Positions 40,541-49,025 of a stretch of DNA of 64,000 bases are shown one piece after another. This DNA comes from Orlajensenia stereocauli (GTDB taxonomy: Bacteria > Actinomycetota > Actinomycetes > Actinomycetales > Microbacteriaceae). A program made the translations under genes and the position numbers. The stretch is from NCBI RefSeq assembly GCF_039548895.1, contig NZ_JBCLVG010000002.1, one strand, 5' to 3'. Every line of letters starts with the position of its first letter. The first letter of the stretch is position 1. Below the pieces are notes generated by a model. It did not search any database, was not told the origin of the DNA, and was given only the letters and a program-made list of their open reading frames with translations.

Positions 40541-42970
40541 TCAGCCCACTGGTTCGAGACGCACGCCGGCGTGCAATTCCCGTGTGTGGTCAACGACGCG
40601 CGTCCCACCCGTGAGCTGCACCGACTGTGCGAACACGATGTCGCCGCTCGACCGGGCCAGTCCGAGCACGATCTCTCCGGGCTCGACGATGCGCCGGCCA
40701 TCGCGGCCGGTGAAGCTCGCCAGGTCGGCTGGAACGTCGAAGGCGACGCGAACGGATGCCCCAGGCTCGAGCGGAACCCGCGCATAGCCGATCAGCCGCT
40801 GCACCGGGCGAACGACGCTCGCCACCGGATCGTGCAGGTACACCTGCACGACCTCGACGCCCGGCCGATCGCCGGCGTTCGCGACAGTCACGGAGACCTC
40901 GACGCGACCGTCGACCGCGATCGAGGCCACGGCTGCAGCTGGATCGCGCCAGTCGAACGGGGCGTATCCGAGTCCATGCCCGAACGGGAATGCGGCGGCT
41001 GGGTCGATGTTCGAGACCTCGCTCGCTGCGGCGAGCGGAGACGCCAGGTACGTCGACGGCTGTGCTCCGGGGTGCCCGGGCACCGAGACGGGCAGGCGTC
41101 CGCTGGGGTTCACCCGCCCGCTCAGTACTCCGGCGATCGCCGGGGTGCCCTCCTCGCCGAGGAAGAACGTCTGCACGATCGCGGATGCCGCATCCGTCGC
41201 CGATCCGAGGGCGTATGGCCGCCCGGCCAGCAGCGTCACGACCGTCGGGGTGCCGGCTTCGAGCACGGCGTCGAGCAGCGCCTGCTGCGCTCCGGGAAGC
41301 GCGAGGCTCTCGGCGTCGCAGCCCTCGCCGCTCGTGCCGCGGCCGAACAGGCCGGCACGGTCGCCGAGCGCGAGCACGACGACGTCGGCAGCGCGAGCCG
41401 CGGCGACGGCATCGGGAACCGCATCCATCTCGCCGCCGTCGACCGAGGTGCCGCGAACGAAGTGCACCGTCGACGCCGGGAACTCGGCCCGGATCGACTC
41501 GAGCAGAGTGGGCAGCTCGATGCCGATCGGCACCTCGGGATGCTTCACGCCCACATGGGCCGGGAACGAGTAGCACCCGAGCACGGCGTAGGGGTCGTCG
41601 GCATTCGGACCGATCACGGCGATGCGCTTCGGGGCCTCGGATGCCGCTCCCAGGGGAAGCAGCCCGTCATTGCGCAGCAGCACCACGGCCTGCTCGGCGA
41701 GAGCGCGCGCGATCTCGCGGTTCTCGGCCGAGTCGAGGTCGACGCTGCCGCGCAGGTCGGAGCCCGGGCCGAGGTCGCGCCCGAGCAGGGCAGCAGGCAC
41801 GGGGGAGTAGTCGGCGTCGAGCATGCCGAATCCAGCCTTCTGGCGGAGCACCCTGCGCAGCGCCCTGTCGACGAGGGACTCGTCGATGCGGCCGTCCTCG
41901 ATGGCGGCGACGAACGGCCCCGAGAACGCCTTGACCGTCGGCAGCTCGACGTCGATGCCCGCCTCCAGGGCCTGGGCGGCAGCGTCAGTCCAGTCCCCGG
42001 CGACTCCGTGCAACAGGTGCAGGAATCCGATGGCGAAGTAGTCGGCCACGACAGTGCCGTCGAACCCCCACGTGTCGCGGAGAAGCTCGGTCAGCAGCGA
42101 CGCGTCGGCCGCCGTCGGCACCCCGTCGATGTCGGTGTACGCGTTCATGACGCTGCGCACCCCGGACTCCCGCACGGCCATCTCGAAGGGCGGCAGCAGC
42201 ACGTCGGTGAGCTCACGGCGGCCGACGGAGACCGGCGCGAGGTTGCGTCCGGCCTTCGACGCCGAGTAGCCGACGAAGTGCTTGAGGGTGGCGACGACGC
42301 CCTCGGACTCGAGGCCGCGGATGTACGCGGAGGCCACGGTGCCGATCAGGTACGGGTCCTCGCCGATGGTCTCCTCGACGCGACCCCAGCGGGCGTCGCG
42401 CACGACGTCGAGCACCGGGGCGAGGCCCTGGTGGACGCCGAGGCCCCTCATGTCGGCTCCGATGCGGGCCGCCATCCGTTCGACCAGGTCGGGATCGAAG
42501 GTGGCACCCCAGCTCAGCGGAACCGGATAGGCCGTGGCGCCCCAGGCGGCGAAGCCGGCGAGGCACTCCTCGTGCGCCATCGCCGGGATGCCGAAGCGGC
42601 TCTCGCGGACGATGCGCTCCTGGGTGCGCAGCAGCGACATGGCCCCCAGCGCCGGATCCACCGGGGCTGTCCCGAACGGCCGGGTCAGCTGCCCGAGGCC
42701 CGACGGGAGGAGGGTGTCGAGGTCGACGAGTTCCTCCATGTCGTGCTGGTGCGGGGCGACATCGCCGCCCTCGGCCGAGGCGCCGACCCAGATCCCGTAG
42801 AGCTGGGCCACCTTCTCCGACACCGTCATGGCGTCGATGAGGGCGTCGACGCGCTCGTCGACCGGGAGCGCGGTGTCCTGCCAGGCGGCATCCGTCACGG
42901 CGACATCCGTCGCAGCGGCATCCGTCGCAGCGGCATCCGTCACCAGACGTACTCTCTCGGGCGCGGTCAT
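40541..42970 (-). CDS. GH3 beta-xylosidase/beta-glucosidase-type hydrolase
   Basis: An 809-residue cytosolic GH3 enzyme. The N-terminal barrel carries the nucleophile D310 in GTVVADYFAIGFL, with KHFVGYSA and EDPYLIGTVASAYIRGLE. The second domain has RIAVIGPNADDP and VVVLALGDRAGLFGRGTSGEGCD, followed by a fibronectin-III-like C-terminal domain. It is most likely a beta-xylosidase, given the neighbours. The N-terminus contains a short repeat (TDAAATDAAATDVAVTDAAW) encoded by GACGGATGCCGC-like units. The ATG overlaps the permease TGA (ATGA). No signal peptide. Confidence 0.92.
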   Translation of the reverse strand: MTAPERVRLVTDAAATDAAATDVAVTDAAWQDTALPVDERVDALIDAMTVSEKVAQLYGIWVGASAEGGDVAPHQHDMEELVDLDTLLPSGLGQLTRPFGTAPVDPALGAMSLLRTQERIVRESRFGIPAMAHEECLAGFAAWGATAYPVPLSWGATFDPDLVERMAARIGADMRGLGVHQGLAPVLDVVRDARWGRVEETIGEDPYLIGTVASAYIRGLESEGVVATLKHFVGYSASKAGRNLAPVSVGRRELTDVLLPPFEMAVRESGVRSVMNAYTDIDGVPTAADASLLTELLRDTWGFDGTVVADYFAIGFLHLLHGVAGDWTDAAAQALEAGIDVELPTVKAFSGPFVAAIEDGRIDESLVDRALRRVLRQKAGFGMLDADYSPVPAALLGRDLGPGSDLRGSVDLDSAENREIARALAEQAVVLLRNDGLLPLGAASEAPKRIAVIGPNADDPYAVLGCYSFPAHVGVKHPEVPIGIELPTLLESIRAEFPASTVHFVRGTSVDGGEMDAVPDAVAAARAADVVVLALGDRAGLFGRGTSGEGCDAESLALPGAQQALLDAVLEAGTPTVVTLLAGRPYALGSATDAASAIVQTFFLGEEGTPAIAGVLSGRVNPSGRLPVSVPGHPGAQPSTYLASPLAAASEVSNIDPAAAFPFGHGLGYAPFDWRDPAAAVASIAVDGRVEVSVTVANAGDRPGVEVVQVYLHDPVASVVRPVQRLIGYARVPLEPGASVRVAFDVPADLASFTGRDGRRIVEPGEIVLGLARSSGDIVFAQSVQLTGGTRVVDHTRELHAGVRLEPVG

Positions 42971-43863
42971 CCCTTCACCGCCCCGGTGAGGCCGCCGACG
43001 ATGCGGCGTTGGGCGAGGGTGAAGAACAGGATGGCCGGCAGCATCGCGAGCGAGGTGAACGCGAGCACCGCCGCCGTGTCCTGCGAGTACTGCGTCGAGA
43101 ACTGCTGCACTCCGAGAGGCAGCGTGTAGGTCGACGCATCGCTCAGCATGAGCAGCGGCAGCAGGTAGGCGTTCCAACTGCCCACGAAGGCGAGCACGCC
43201 GACGGTGACGAGGCCGGGCCCCGACAACGGCAGCAGGATGCGCCAGAAGAACCCGAAGCGGCTGGTGCCGTCGATGGCGGCGGCATCCTCCAGCTCGGCC
43301 GGGATCGCACGGAGGAACGGCACCAGGATGATGATCGTCGTGGGCAGCGCGAACGCGATCTGCGGAACGAAGACCCCGGCGAGAGTGCCGAGCAGACCGA
43401 TGTTCTTGAGCATCAGGTAGAGCGGCAGGATCGCCACGGTGATGGGGAACAGCAGGCCGGCCGTGAACATCGAGTAGATGGCGTCACGGCCCTTGAACTC
43501 GTAGCGCGCGATGACGAAGGCCGCCATGACGCCGAGGATGACGACGCCGATGGTGGTCGCCAGCGCCGTGATGGTGCTGTTGCCCACCTGCAGCCAGAAC
43601 GTCGGTGACGTGATGACGGAGGCATAGCTGTCGAGCACCCACGGGTCGGGCCAGGCCGACGGGTTCGCGTTGATCTGCGGTGTGGTGCGGAAGCCGCCGA
43701 TCCAGATGTAGGCGACCGGGGCGATCGTGATGCCGACGATGATCAGCGCGATGAGGTAGACGAAGGGCTGACCCCAGTCGAAGCCGCGACGGACTCCGGG
43801 GACGGGGCCGGATGCGGCAGGCTGGCCGGCTGCGGCCGGCGCCGTGATGGTGGGCGTGGTCAT
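42967..43863 (-). CDS. ABC sugar importer permease (MalG type), importer 1
   Basis: A 298-residue inner-membrane permease with six predicted TM helices and the coupling-helix EAA loop ELEDAAAIDGTSRFGFFWRILLPLS. It pairs with the MalF-type permease encoded 2 nt upstream. With the binding protein it should import xylo-oligosaccharides for the downstream GH3 and GH10 enzymes. The ATPase is missing from this operon. Confidence 0.93.
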   Translation of the reverse strand: MTTPTITAPAAAGQPAASGPVPGVRRGFDWGQPFVYLIALIIVGITIAPVAYIWIGGFRTTPQINANPSAWPDPWVLDSYASVITSPTFWLQVGNSTITALATTIGVVILGVMAAFVIARYEFKGRDAIYSMFTAGLLFPITVAILPLYLMLKNIGLLGTLAGVFVPQIAFALPTTIIILVPFLRAIPAELEDAAAIDGTSRFGFFWRILLPLSGPGLVTVGVLAFVGSWNAYLLPLLMLSDASTYTLPLGVQQFSTQYSQDTAAVLAFTSLAMLPAILFFTLAQRRIVGGLTGAVKG

Positions 43864-43865
43864 GA

Positions 43866-44846
43866 TCAACCCACTCCTTGGGTGAGGGAACCGGCGAGGT
43901 CGCGTTTGAGCACGAACCGCTGGTAGACGAGGGCGAAGATGAGGGAGACGATGAAGAGGATCACCGCGACGGCGCTGCCGAAGCCGAGCTGGTTGCGCTG
44001 GAAGCCGAACTGCACCATGTAGGTGGCCATGGTCGCCGTGGCACCGGCTGGACCGCCGCCGGTGACGACCCAGATCATGTCGAAGAGCTGGAGGGAGCCG
44101 ATGATCGACAGGAACGCCCAGATGCGGATGGTCGGTCCGAGCAGCGGAATGGTGATGTGCCGCTGGATCTGCCACCAACTGGCGCCGTCGATCGCTGCGG
44201 CCTCGCTGAGCTCTTCCGGCACGCCCTGGAGGCCGGCGAGGAAGAGGATGATGGCGAAGCCGATGTACTTCCACGTCAGGATCCAGAACATGGTCCAGAG
44301 CACGACGTCGGAGTCGGCCAGCCAGAGCTTCGACATGCCGCCGAGGCCGATCGTGGAGAGGAAGGCGTCGAACGGGCCGTCTGGCTGCAGCAGCAGCTTC
44401 CAGGACAGTCCGGCGATGACCTCGCTGAGCACGTAGGGGATGAAGATGACGACGCGCAGCAGCGTGCGCCCGCGCATCCGTCGATTCAGCAGCAGGGCGA
44501 GCCCGATGGCCACCGGACCCTGGATGACCAGGGACATCACCACGATGAACAGGTTGTGGCCGATGGCTCCGACGAAGACCGGGTCGGTGAGGGCCCGGAT
44601 GTAGTTGTCGGGGAAGTTGAAGTCGGTGAGCGGGCCGAAGCCGTTCCACTTGTAGAGGCTGTAGATGGCGGCGAGCACCACCGGGATCAGCACGAAGGCG
44701 ACGTAGACGAGGGTCGCCGGGCCGACGAAGAGGGCGATCTCGAGGCGTTTGCGGCGGCTGGCGGGCGACGGTCGTGTCGACCGTCGCGCCGGGGTCGGGC
44801 CCGCGGAAACCGCGGACCCGACCTTTTCGGTGCGTGTGAGTGTCAT
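43866..44846 (-). CDS. ABC sugar importer permease (MalF type), importer 1
   Basis: A 326-residue permease with six TM helices after a basic cytoplasmic N-terminus (TPARRSTRPSPASRRKRLE). EAA loop: ELSEAAAIDGASWWQIQRHITIPLL. Starts 12 nt after the binding-protein gene and ends 2 nt before its MalG-type partner, a tight operon. TM domains form the heterodimeric channel. Confidence 0.93.
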   Translation of the reverse strand: MTLTRTEKVGSAVSAGPTPARRSTRPSPASRRKRLEIALFVGPATLVYVAFVLIPVVLAAIYSLYKWNGFGPLTDFNFPDNYIRALTDPVFVGAIGHNLFIVVMSLVIQGPVAIGLALLLNRRMRGRTLLRVVIFIPYVLSEVIAGLSWKLLLQPDGPFDAFLSTIGLGGMSKLWLADSDVVLWTMFWILTWKYIGFAIILFLAGLQGVPEELSEAAAIDGASWWQIQRHITIPLLGPTIRIWAFLSIIGSLQLFDMIWVVTGGGPAGATATMATYMVQFGFQRNQLGFGSAVAVILFIVSLIFALVYQRFVLKRDLAGSLTQGVG

Positions 44847-44858
44847 GGCGTGTGTCGA

Positions 44859-46151
44859 CTACTCCGTCGCTGCGGCGTCCTGCATGCCCTTGACGATGTC
44901 CTCTGCGGATCCCTTGCCCGCGAACAGGTTCACGATCCCATCGTTCATGGCGCCACCGACGGTGGCTCCGTAGGCGGTGTCGAGCCACAGCTGAACGTAC
45001 GACGCGTTCTGCTTGCCCTCGAGCACCATCTGCAGGTTGGGGTCCGCGACGCTCGATGCGGCATCCGCAACCGTCGGGATGCCGGCGCCGGACTCACCGA
45101 AACGCTTCTGCACGTCGGCGCTCATGATGTACTTCAGCAGATCGACGCACTCCGGGGGTGCCTGCTGCGAGCAGGCGAAGCCGTCGCCGCCTCCCAGGGC
45201 AGCCGTCGGGTCGCCTGCGGCGCCGTCGATGCCCGGGAAGTTGAACCAACCGAGGAACTCCGGAACCTTCTTGTCGTCGGTGAGACCGCCGATCACGCCG
45301 GGCTCCCAGTGGCCCATGAGCTCCATGGCGACCTTGCCGCTGGCGAGGAGGCCGGCCGAGCTGCCCGCGCCCTGCTGGGCGGGGGTGGCCAGGAAGCCCT
45401 CGTTGAACGGCTCGGTCTTGAGGAAGGTCTCGAGGTCCTCACCTGCGGTGGTGAAGCAGGAGTCGCTGAAGTCGTGGGTGGACTGCGCCTTCGTCAAGGT
45501 CTCGGGAGAGCAGTCCTTGAGGGCGAAGTTGTACCACCAGTGGGCGGCGGGCCACTTGTCGCCGGCTCCGACGGAGATGGGGGCGATTCCGGCGTCCTTG
45601 AGCTTGGCCACGTCGTCGTTCAGCTCGTCGAGCGTCGTCGGGGGTGCTGTGATCCCGGCCTGCGCGAACAGGTCCTTGTTGTACCAGAAGCCCTCGATGC
45701 CGTAGCTGAACGGGAGCGCGTACGTCGCGCCATCGATCTGCCAGCCGCTGACGGTGGGGCCGATCGCGTCGAGCTCATCCTTCACGTCGTCGGAGATGTC
45801 CTTGACGTAGCCTGCCGCCACCTGGTCCTTCAGCTCGCCGCCGCCCCAGGCCTGGAAGAGGTCGGGCGGGTCGTTCGACCGCAGCGCGTTCGGGATGAGG
45901 GTCTTCTGCAGATCCTCGTTCTGGTAACCGGTGACCTCGACCGTGACGTTCGGATTCGCCTCCTCGAACTCCGCGGCCACGTCTTCCCACAGACCCTTCA
46001 GGGGATCCTGGTTGCCGTTGTGCCACCACGTGAGCGTGACCTTGCCGTCGCCGCTGTCGCCGGTACTCGCGCTACAGCCGCTGAGTGCTGCGACCGCGAG
46101 CCCGACGGCCGCTGCGCCGGCGAGCAGTCGCTTGGTGCTGCGTCTGTTCAT
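44859..46151 (-). CDS. Extracellular solute-binding lipoprotein, importer 1
   Basis: A 430-residue family 1 solute-binding protein. The signal peptide ends in the lipobox LSGC (VAALSGCSAST). Mature motifs include VTLTWWHNGNQDPLKGLWEDVAAEFEEANPNV and YALPFSYGIEGFWYNKDLF. Lipid-anchored on the outer membrane face, it delivers sugar to its two permeases. Cargo is probably xylo-oligosaccharide, judged by the linked GH3 and GH10. Of two tandem ATGs the second (46151) has better spacing to GAGAGG. A good promoter and operator-like dyads lie upstream. Confidence 0.92.
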   Translation of the reverse strand: MNRRSTKRLLAGAAAVGLAVAALSGCSASTGDSGDGKVTLTWWHNGNQDPLKGLWEDVAAEFEEANPNVTVEVTGYQNEDLQKTLIPNALRSNDPPDLFQAWGGGELKDQVAAGYVKDISDDVKDELDAIGPTVSGWQIDGATYALPFSYGIEGFWYNKDLFAQAGITAPPTTLDELNDDVAKLKDAGIAPISVGAGDKWPAAHWWYNFALKDCSPETLTKAQSTHDFSDSCFTTAGEDLETFLKTEPFNEGFLATPAQQGAGSSAGLLASGKVAMELMGHWEPGVIGGLTDDKKVPEFLGWFNFPGIDGAAGDPTAALGGGDGFACSQQAPPECVDLLKYIMSADVQKRFGESGAGIPTVADAASSVADPNLQMVLEGKQNASYVQLWLDTAYGATVGGAMNDGIVNLFAGKGSAEDIVKGMQDAAATE

Positions 46152-46162
46152 CATTGAACCTC

Positions 46163-46189
46163 TCGAAAGTTTCGACGTCTGCGTCGAAA
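46163..46189. promoter_or_regulatory. Overlapping dyads in the importer-1 leader
   Basis: TCGAAA-g-TTTCGA (46163-46175) overlaps TTTCGAC-N6-GTCGAAA (46170-46189). CGAAA/TTTCG palindromes of this kind are, from memory, typical LacI-family xylan-regulator sites in streptomycetes (BxlR). They lie between promoter and start codon. Confidence 0.6.
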
Positions 46190-46206
46190 GTGATCTGGAC
46201 GCTCTG

Positions 46207-46235
46207 ATACTACGGCTGCGCAGATATGCCGTCAA
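46207..46235 (-). promoter_or_regulatory. Sigma70-type promoter of the importer-1/GH3/GH10 operon
   Basis: TTGACG (46235-46230), a 17-nt spacer and TAGTAT (46212-46207) on the minus strand. This is the best-spaced promoter in the window. The dyads lie just downstream. Confidence 0.75.
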
Positions 46236-46282
46236 GCGCAACATATTCAGCGCGGGTTCGCTGCCCGACGGCCAGTCGCCCC

Positions 46283-46288
46283 TAGAGT
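46283..46288 (+). promoter_or_regulatory. -10-like hexamer before ROK gene 1
   Basis: TAGAGT ending 7 nt before the GTG at 46296, favouring that GTG over an upstream GTG at 46287. Confidence 0.4.
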
Positions 46289-46295
46289 GTTAGCC

Positions 46296-47486
46296 GTGAG
46301 CACCCTGGGGACGTTCGACGGCGTCCATCGCCGAAACCTGTCGAAAGTGCTGTCGCTCGTGCACTACGACGGGCCGCTGTCCCGCGCGCAGGTCACCGCT
46401 GCCACAGGACTCAACCGCTCGACCGTCGCCACCCTGGTCTCGGAGCTCTCCGCGCTCGACCTCGTCGTCGAGAGCGCGCCCGACCCCACGAATCGCGTGG
46501 GCCGCCCCTCTCCCGTCGTGGCGCCGCATCCGCTCGCCGCAGTCGTCGCCGTGAACCCCGAGGTCGACGCCATCACCATCGCGGCCGTCGGCCTCGGCGG
46601 CCGCGTGCTGCACAGCGAACGTATCGAGGTCGACCACGTCGTCAGCCCCGAGGAAGCCGTCGACATCGTCGCGCGCACTGTCGCAGGCTGGTCATCGACC
46701 GACGATCTGGCCGCTCTGCGCTTTCTCGCGTGCGGTGTCGCCGTGCCGGGTCAGGTGCGCCGAGCAGATGGCCTGGTGCGCTGGGCTCCGCACCTCGGAT
46801 GGTCGGATGCCGCCATCCGCGACCTGCTCGAGACGGCGATCGGCCTGCCGACAGTCGTCGACAACGACGCCAGCCTCGGAGCGGTGGCCGAGCACCTCTT
46901 CGGCGCCGGCCGCGGCGTCGACGACATCGTGTACCTCAACGGCGGCGCCAGCGGCATCGGCGGCGGGCTCATCGTGCACGGCCGTCTCGTCGGCGGATCC
47001 GCGGGCTATGCCGGCGAGTTCGGCCAGAACCGGCCTGGCATCGCCACGACCGACGACAGGCGCGCCCCCGACGGCGTTCTCGAGGACGAGGTGAGCCGAG
47101 CCAGACTGCTCGAGGTCGTCGGCCTCGGCACGGCTGACGAGCCGACTCTCGCCCACGCTCTGATCCAGTCGACGGATGCCGCCGTGCAGCGCGAGCTCGA
47201 ACGCCAGCGGCGCATCCTCGCCACGGCGCTCTGCAACGCCATCAACGTGTTGAACCCGTCGCTCGTGATCCTCGGCGGCTTCCTCGCCACCGTGGCGCAG
47301 AGCGATCTGGCGGCGCTGGAGGCTGCGGTCCTCGCGCAGGCGCTGCCCGTCGCGGGGGAGGGGCTCGTGATCAGGGTGGCCGGCCTCGGCGAGGACCGCC
47401 TGCTGATCGGTGCGGCCGAGGCGGCCTTCGGCGGGGTGCTCGCCGACCCGGAACTCCCGGCCGCCGCCCCGGCGCCGGTCCGCTGA
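46296..47486 (+). CDS. ROK-family transcriptional regulator lacking the zinc motif
   Basis: A 396-residue ROK protein. The N-terminal winged HTH reads HYDGPLSRAQVTAATGLNRSTVATLVSELSALDLV, followed by the sugar-kinase-like ROK domain (CGVAVPGQVRRADG, VVDNDASLGAVAEHLFGAGRG, LNGGASGIGGGLIVHG). The normal zinc-binding segment (GH...CxCGxxGCxE) is replaced by GEFGQNRPGIATTDDRRAPDGVLEDE with no cysteine. It is divergent from importer 1 and probably regulates it. An alternative GTG start lies 3 codons upstream; the -10 position favours 46296. Confidence 0.85.
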   Translation: MSTLGTFDGVHRRNLSKVLSLVHYDGPLSRAQVTAATGLNRSTVATLVSELSALDLVVESAPDPTNRVGRPSPVVAPHPLAAVVAVNPEVDAITIAAVGLGGRVLHSERIEVDHVVSPEEAVDIVARTVAGWSSTDDLAALRFLACGVAVPGQVRRADGLVRWAPHLGWSDAAIRDLLETAIGLPTVVDNDASLGAVAEHLFGAGRGVDDIVYLNGGASGIGGGLIVHGRLVGGSAGYAGEFGQNRPGIATTDDRRAPDGVLEDEVSRARLLEVVGLGTADEPTLAHALIQSTDAAVQRELERQRRILATALCNAINVLNPSLVILGGFLATVAQSDLAALEAAVLAQALPVAGEGLVIRVAGLGEDRLLIGAAEAAFGGVLADPELPAAAPAPVR

Positions 47487-47589
47487 CCCACCCCCCGCTC
47501 CCTCCCTGAGACCCGTCGCGTGTCTGGGCGTGGGGCGACACGGTTTAGGTTGGCGGCGGCTGCAAACCCCCCGAAAGCCCCGCACTGAG

Positions 47590-47595
47590 TAGGGT
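47590..47595 (+). promoter_or_regulatory. -10-like hexamer before ROK gene 2
   Basis: TAGGGT ending 7 nt before the GTG at 47603. No Shine-Dalgarno. Confidence 0.4.
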
Positions 47596-47602
47596 CGATC
47601 CC

Positions 47603-48808
47603 GTGTCGGCCATCACCCAGTCCCAGCGCTCGCTCCGAGCGGGCGGCGGTACCGCGGAGGACATCCGCGACCGCAACCTGTCGAGCCTGCTCGGCTGGCT
47701 GCACCGCGACGGCGCACTCTCGCGCGCCGAGTTGACCCGCCTCTCCGGCCTCAACCGCTCCACGGTGGGCGTCGTGATCGGCGACCTCGTCGCCCTCGGC
47801 CTCGTGAGCGAGGGCCCCGCCGTCGTCTCCGGGGCCGGACGCCCCAGCAGCGTCGTGGTGCCGGATGCCGCGACCGTCGCCATCGCCGTGAACCCCGAGG
47901 TCGACGCCCTCAACGTCGGCCTGGTCGGCTTCAGCGGTCGCGTGCTGCGCCGGGCCCGCATCCCCTGGAACGGACCGGTCACCGTCGACGAGGTGGTGCA
48001 GGCCGCAGCCGCCGTCGTCGCCGGCATGACCAGCGACACCGACGTTCCGTGGCGCATCGTCGGAGCCGGCATCGCGGTGCCGGGCCAGGTGCGCCTGAGT
48101 GACGGCCTCGTGCGCGAGGCCACCCACCTCGGCTGGTCGGAGGAGCCCCTCGCCGCCAAGATGTCGGCCGCACTCGGGGTGCCCGCGCAGGCCGCGAACG
48201 CCGCGGCGCTCGCCCTTCGCGCGGAGAGCGCCTTCGGAGCCGGTCGCGACGCCGACGACCTGTTCTACATCATCGGCGGCGCCAGCGGCATCGGCGGGGG
48301 AGCCGTCATCGGCGGCCGCCTCGCCCTCGGCGCCAACGGGCACGCCGGCGAGGTCGGTCACATCTTCGTCGCCGACAACGGCCGACTCTGCCACTGCGGG
48401 GCGCGCGGATGCTTCGAGACCGAGGTGTCGCGTGACGAACTGCTGGCGGTCCTCGACCTCCCTGTCGCGCAGGCTGACTTCCTCGCCGAGCGCCTGCGCG
48501 TCAGTGACGACCCGGAGGTCGCCGCGCTCCTGGACCGGTATCGCGGCATCCTGCGCCGAGTGGTCAGCACGGTGGTGAACCTGTTCAATCCCTCGACCAT
48601 CATCATCGGAGGCTTCCTCGCCTCGGTGATCGACGGCGTCGATCCCGCCGACATCGTGGGCGAGTCCATCCGCTCTGCGCAGGAGGGGCTGCGTGTGCTC
48701 ACGGGTTCCACCGATGTCGACCTGCTTCTCGTCGGGGCGGCCGAGCTCGTGTTCTCCGAGCTGATCGCCTCTCCCAGCGTGCTCATGGGCGGCACCCAGC
48801 AACCCTGA
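47603..48808 (+). CDS. ROK-family transcriptional regulator (zinc motif intact)
   Basis: A 401-residue ROK repressor. The wHTH reads HRDGALSRAELTRLSGLNRSTVGVVIGDLVALGLV. The ROK domain has GAGIAVPGQVRLSDG, IGGASGIGGGAVIGG and the complete zinc site GHAGEVGHIFVADNGRLCHCGARGCFETE. It is clearly paralogous to the preceding ROK gene. It lies upstream of importer 2, and a palindrome overlaps its stop codon with a similar one at the importer promoter. It probably senses a sugar (xylose-type) and represses importer 2 and perhaps xylA. Confidence 0.9.
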   Translation: MSAITQSQRSLRAGGGTAEDIRDRNLSSLLGWLHRDGALSRAELTRLSGLNRSTVGVVIGDLVALGLVSEGPAVVSGAGRPSSVVVPDAATVAIAVNPEVDALNVGLVGFSGRVLRRARIPWNGPVTVDEVVQAAAAVVAGMTSDTDVPWRIVGAGIAVPGQVRLSDGLVREATHLGWSEEPLAAKMSAALGVPAQAANAAALALRAESAFGAGRDADDLFYIIGGASGIGGGAVIGGRLALGANGHAGEVGHIFVADNGRLCHCGARGCFETEVSRDELLAVLDLPVAQADFLAERLRVSDDPEVAALLDRYRGILRRVVSTVVNLFNPSTIIIGGFLASVIDGVDPADIVGESIRSAQEGLRVLTGSTDVDLLLVGAAELVFSELIASPSVLMGGTQQP

Positions 48809-48828
48809 TTGTTGCCGGGGCAAACAAT
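48808..48828. promoter_or_regulatory. ROK-type operator after ROK gene 2
   Basis: ATTGTT-N9-AACAAT, beginning in the last base of the ROK stop codon. A related site lies at 48941-48959; 15 of 19 aligned bases match. Confidence 0.55.
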
Positions 48829-48915
48829 AGGATGTCAGTATCCGAAAACCCCGCTGTGACGGGGGATTCCGCCTGACTAAAGGGTCTTCATCCTGCGCAC
48901 CCGATGAAATCAGGG

Positions 48916-48959
48916 TTGCGAAGACCGCTTTGTCGGGCTTATGTTGGCGACGCAAACAA
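48916..48959 (+). promoter_or_regulatory. Promoter and overlapping operator of importer 2
   Basis: TTGCGA (48916-48921), 17 nt, TTATGT (48939-48944). The dyad ATGTTGGCGACGCAAACAA (48941-48959) overlaps the -10, as expected for a repressor site. Between 48840 and 48915 there is also a CCCCG-CGGGG hairpin and a GGTCTTC-GAAGACC pair. Confidence 0.6.
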
Positions 48960-49025
48960 AACGGCATCGGAGTGGCTGCCCCATCGTCCTGCACGACGGC
49001 ATCCCTCCCGTACAAGGAGGTAGTG

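Noticed and set aside
42880..42945. GACGGATGCC-type tandem copies as a regulatory array
   Set aside because: They lie inside the GH3 coding frame and encode TDAAATDAAATD; treated as a coding repeat and part of the general motif excess.
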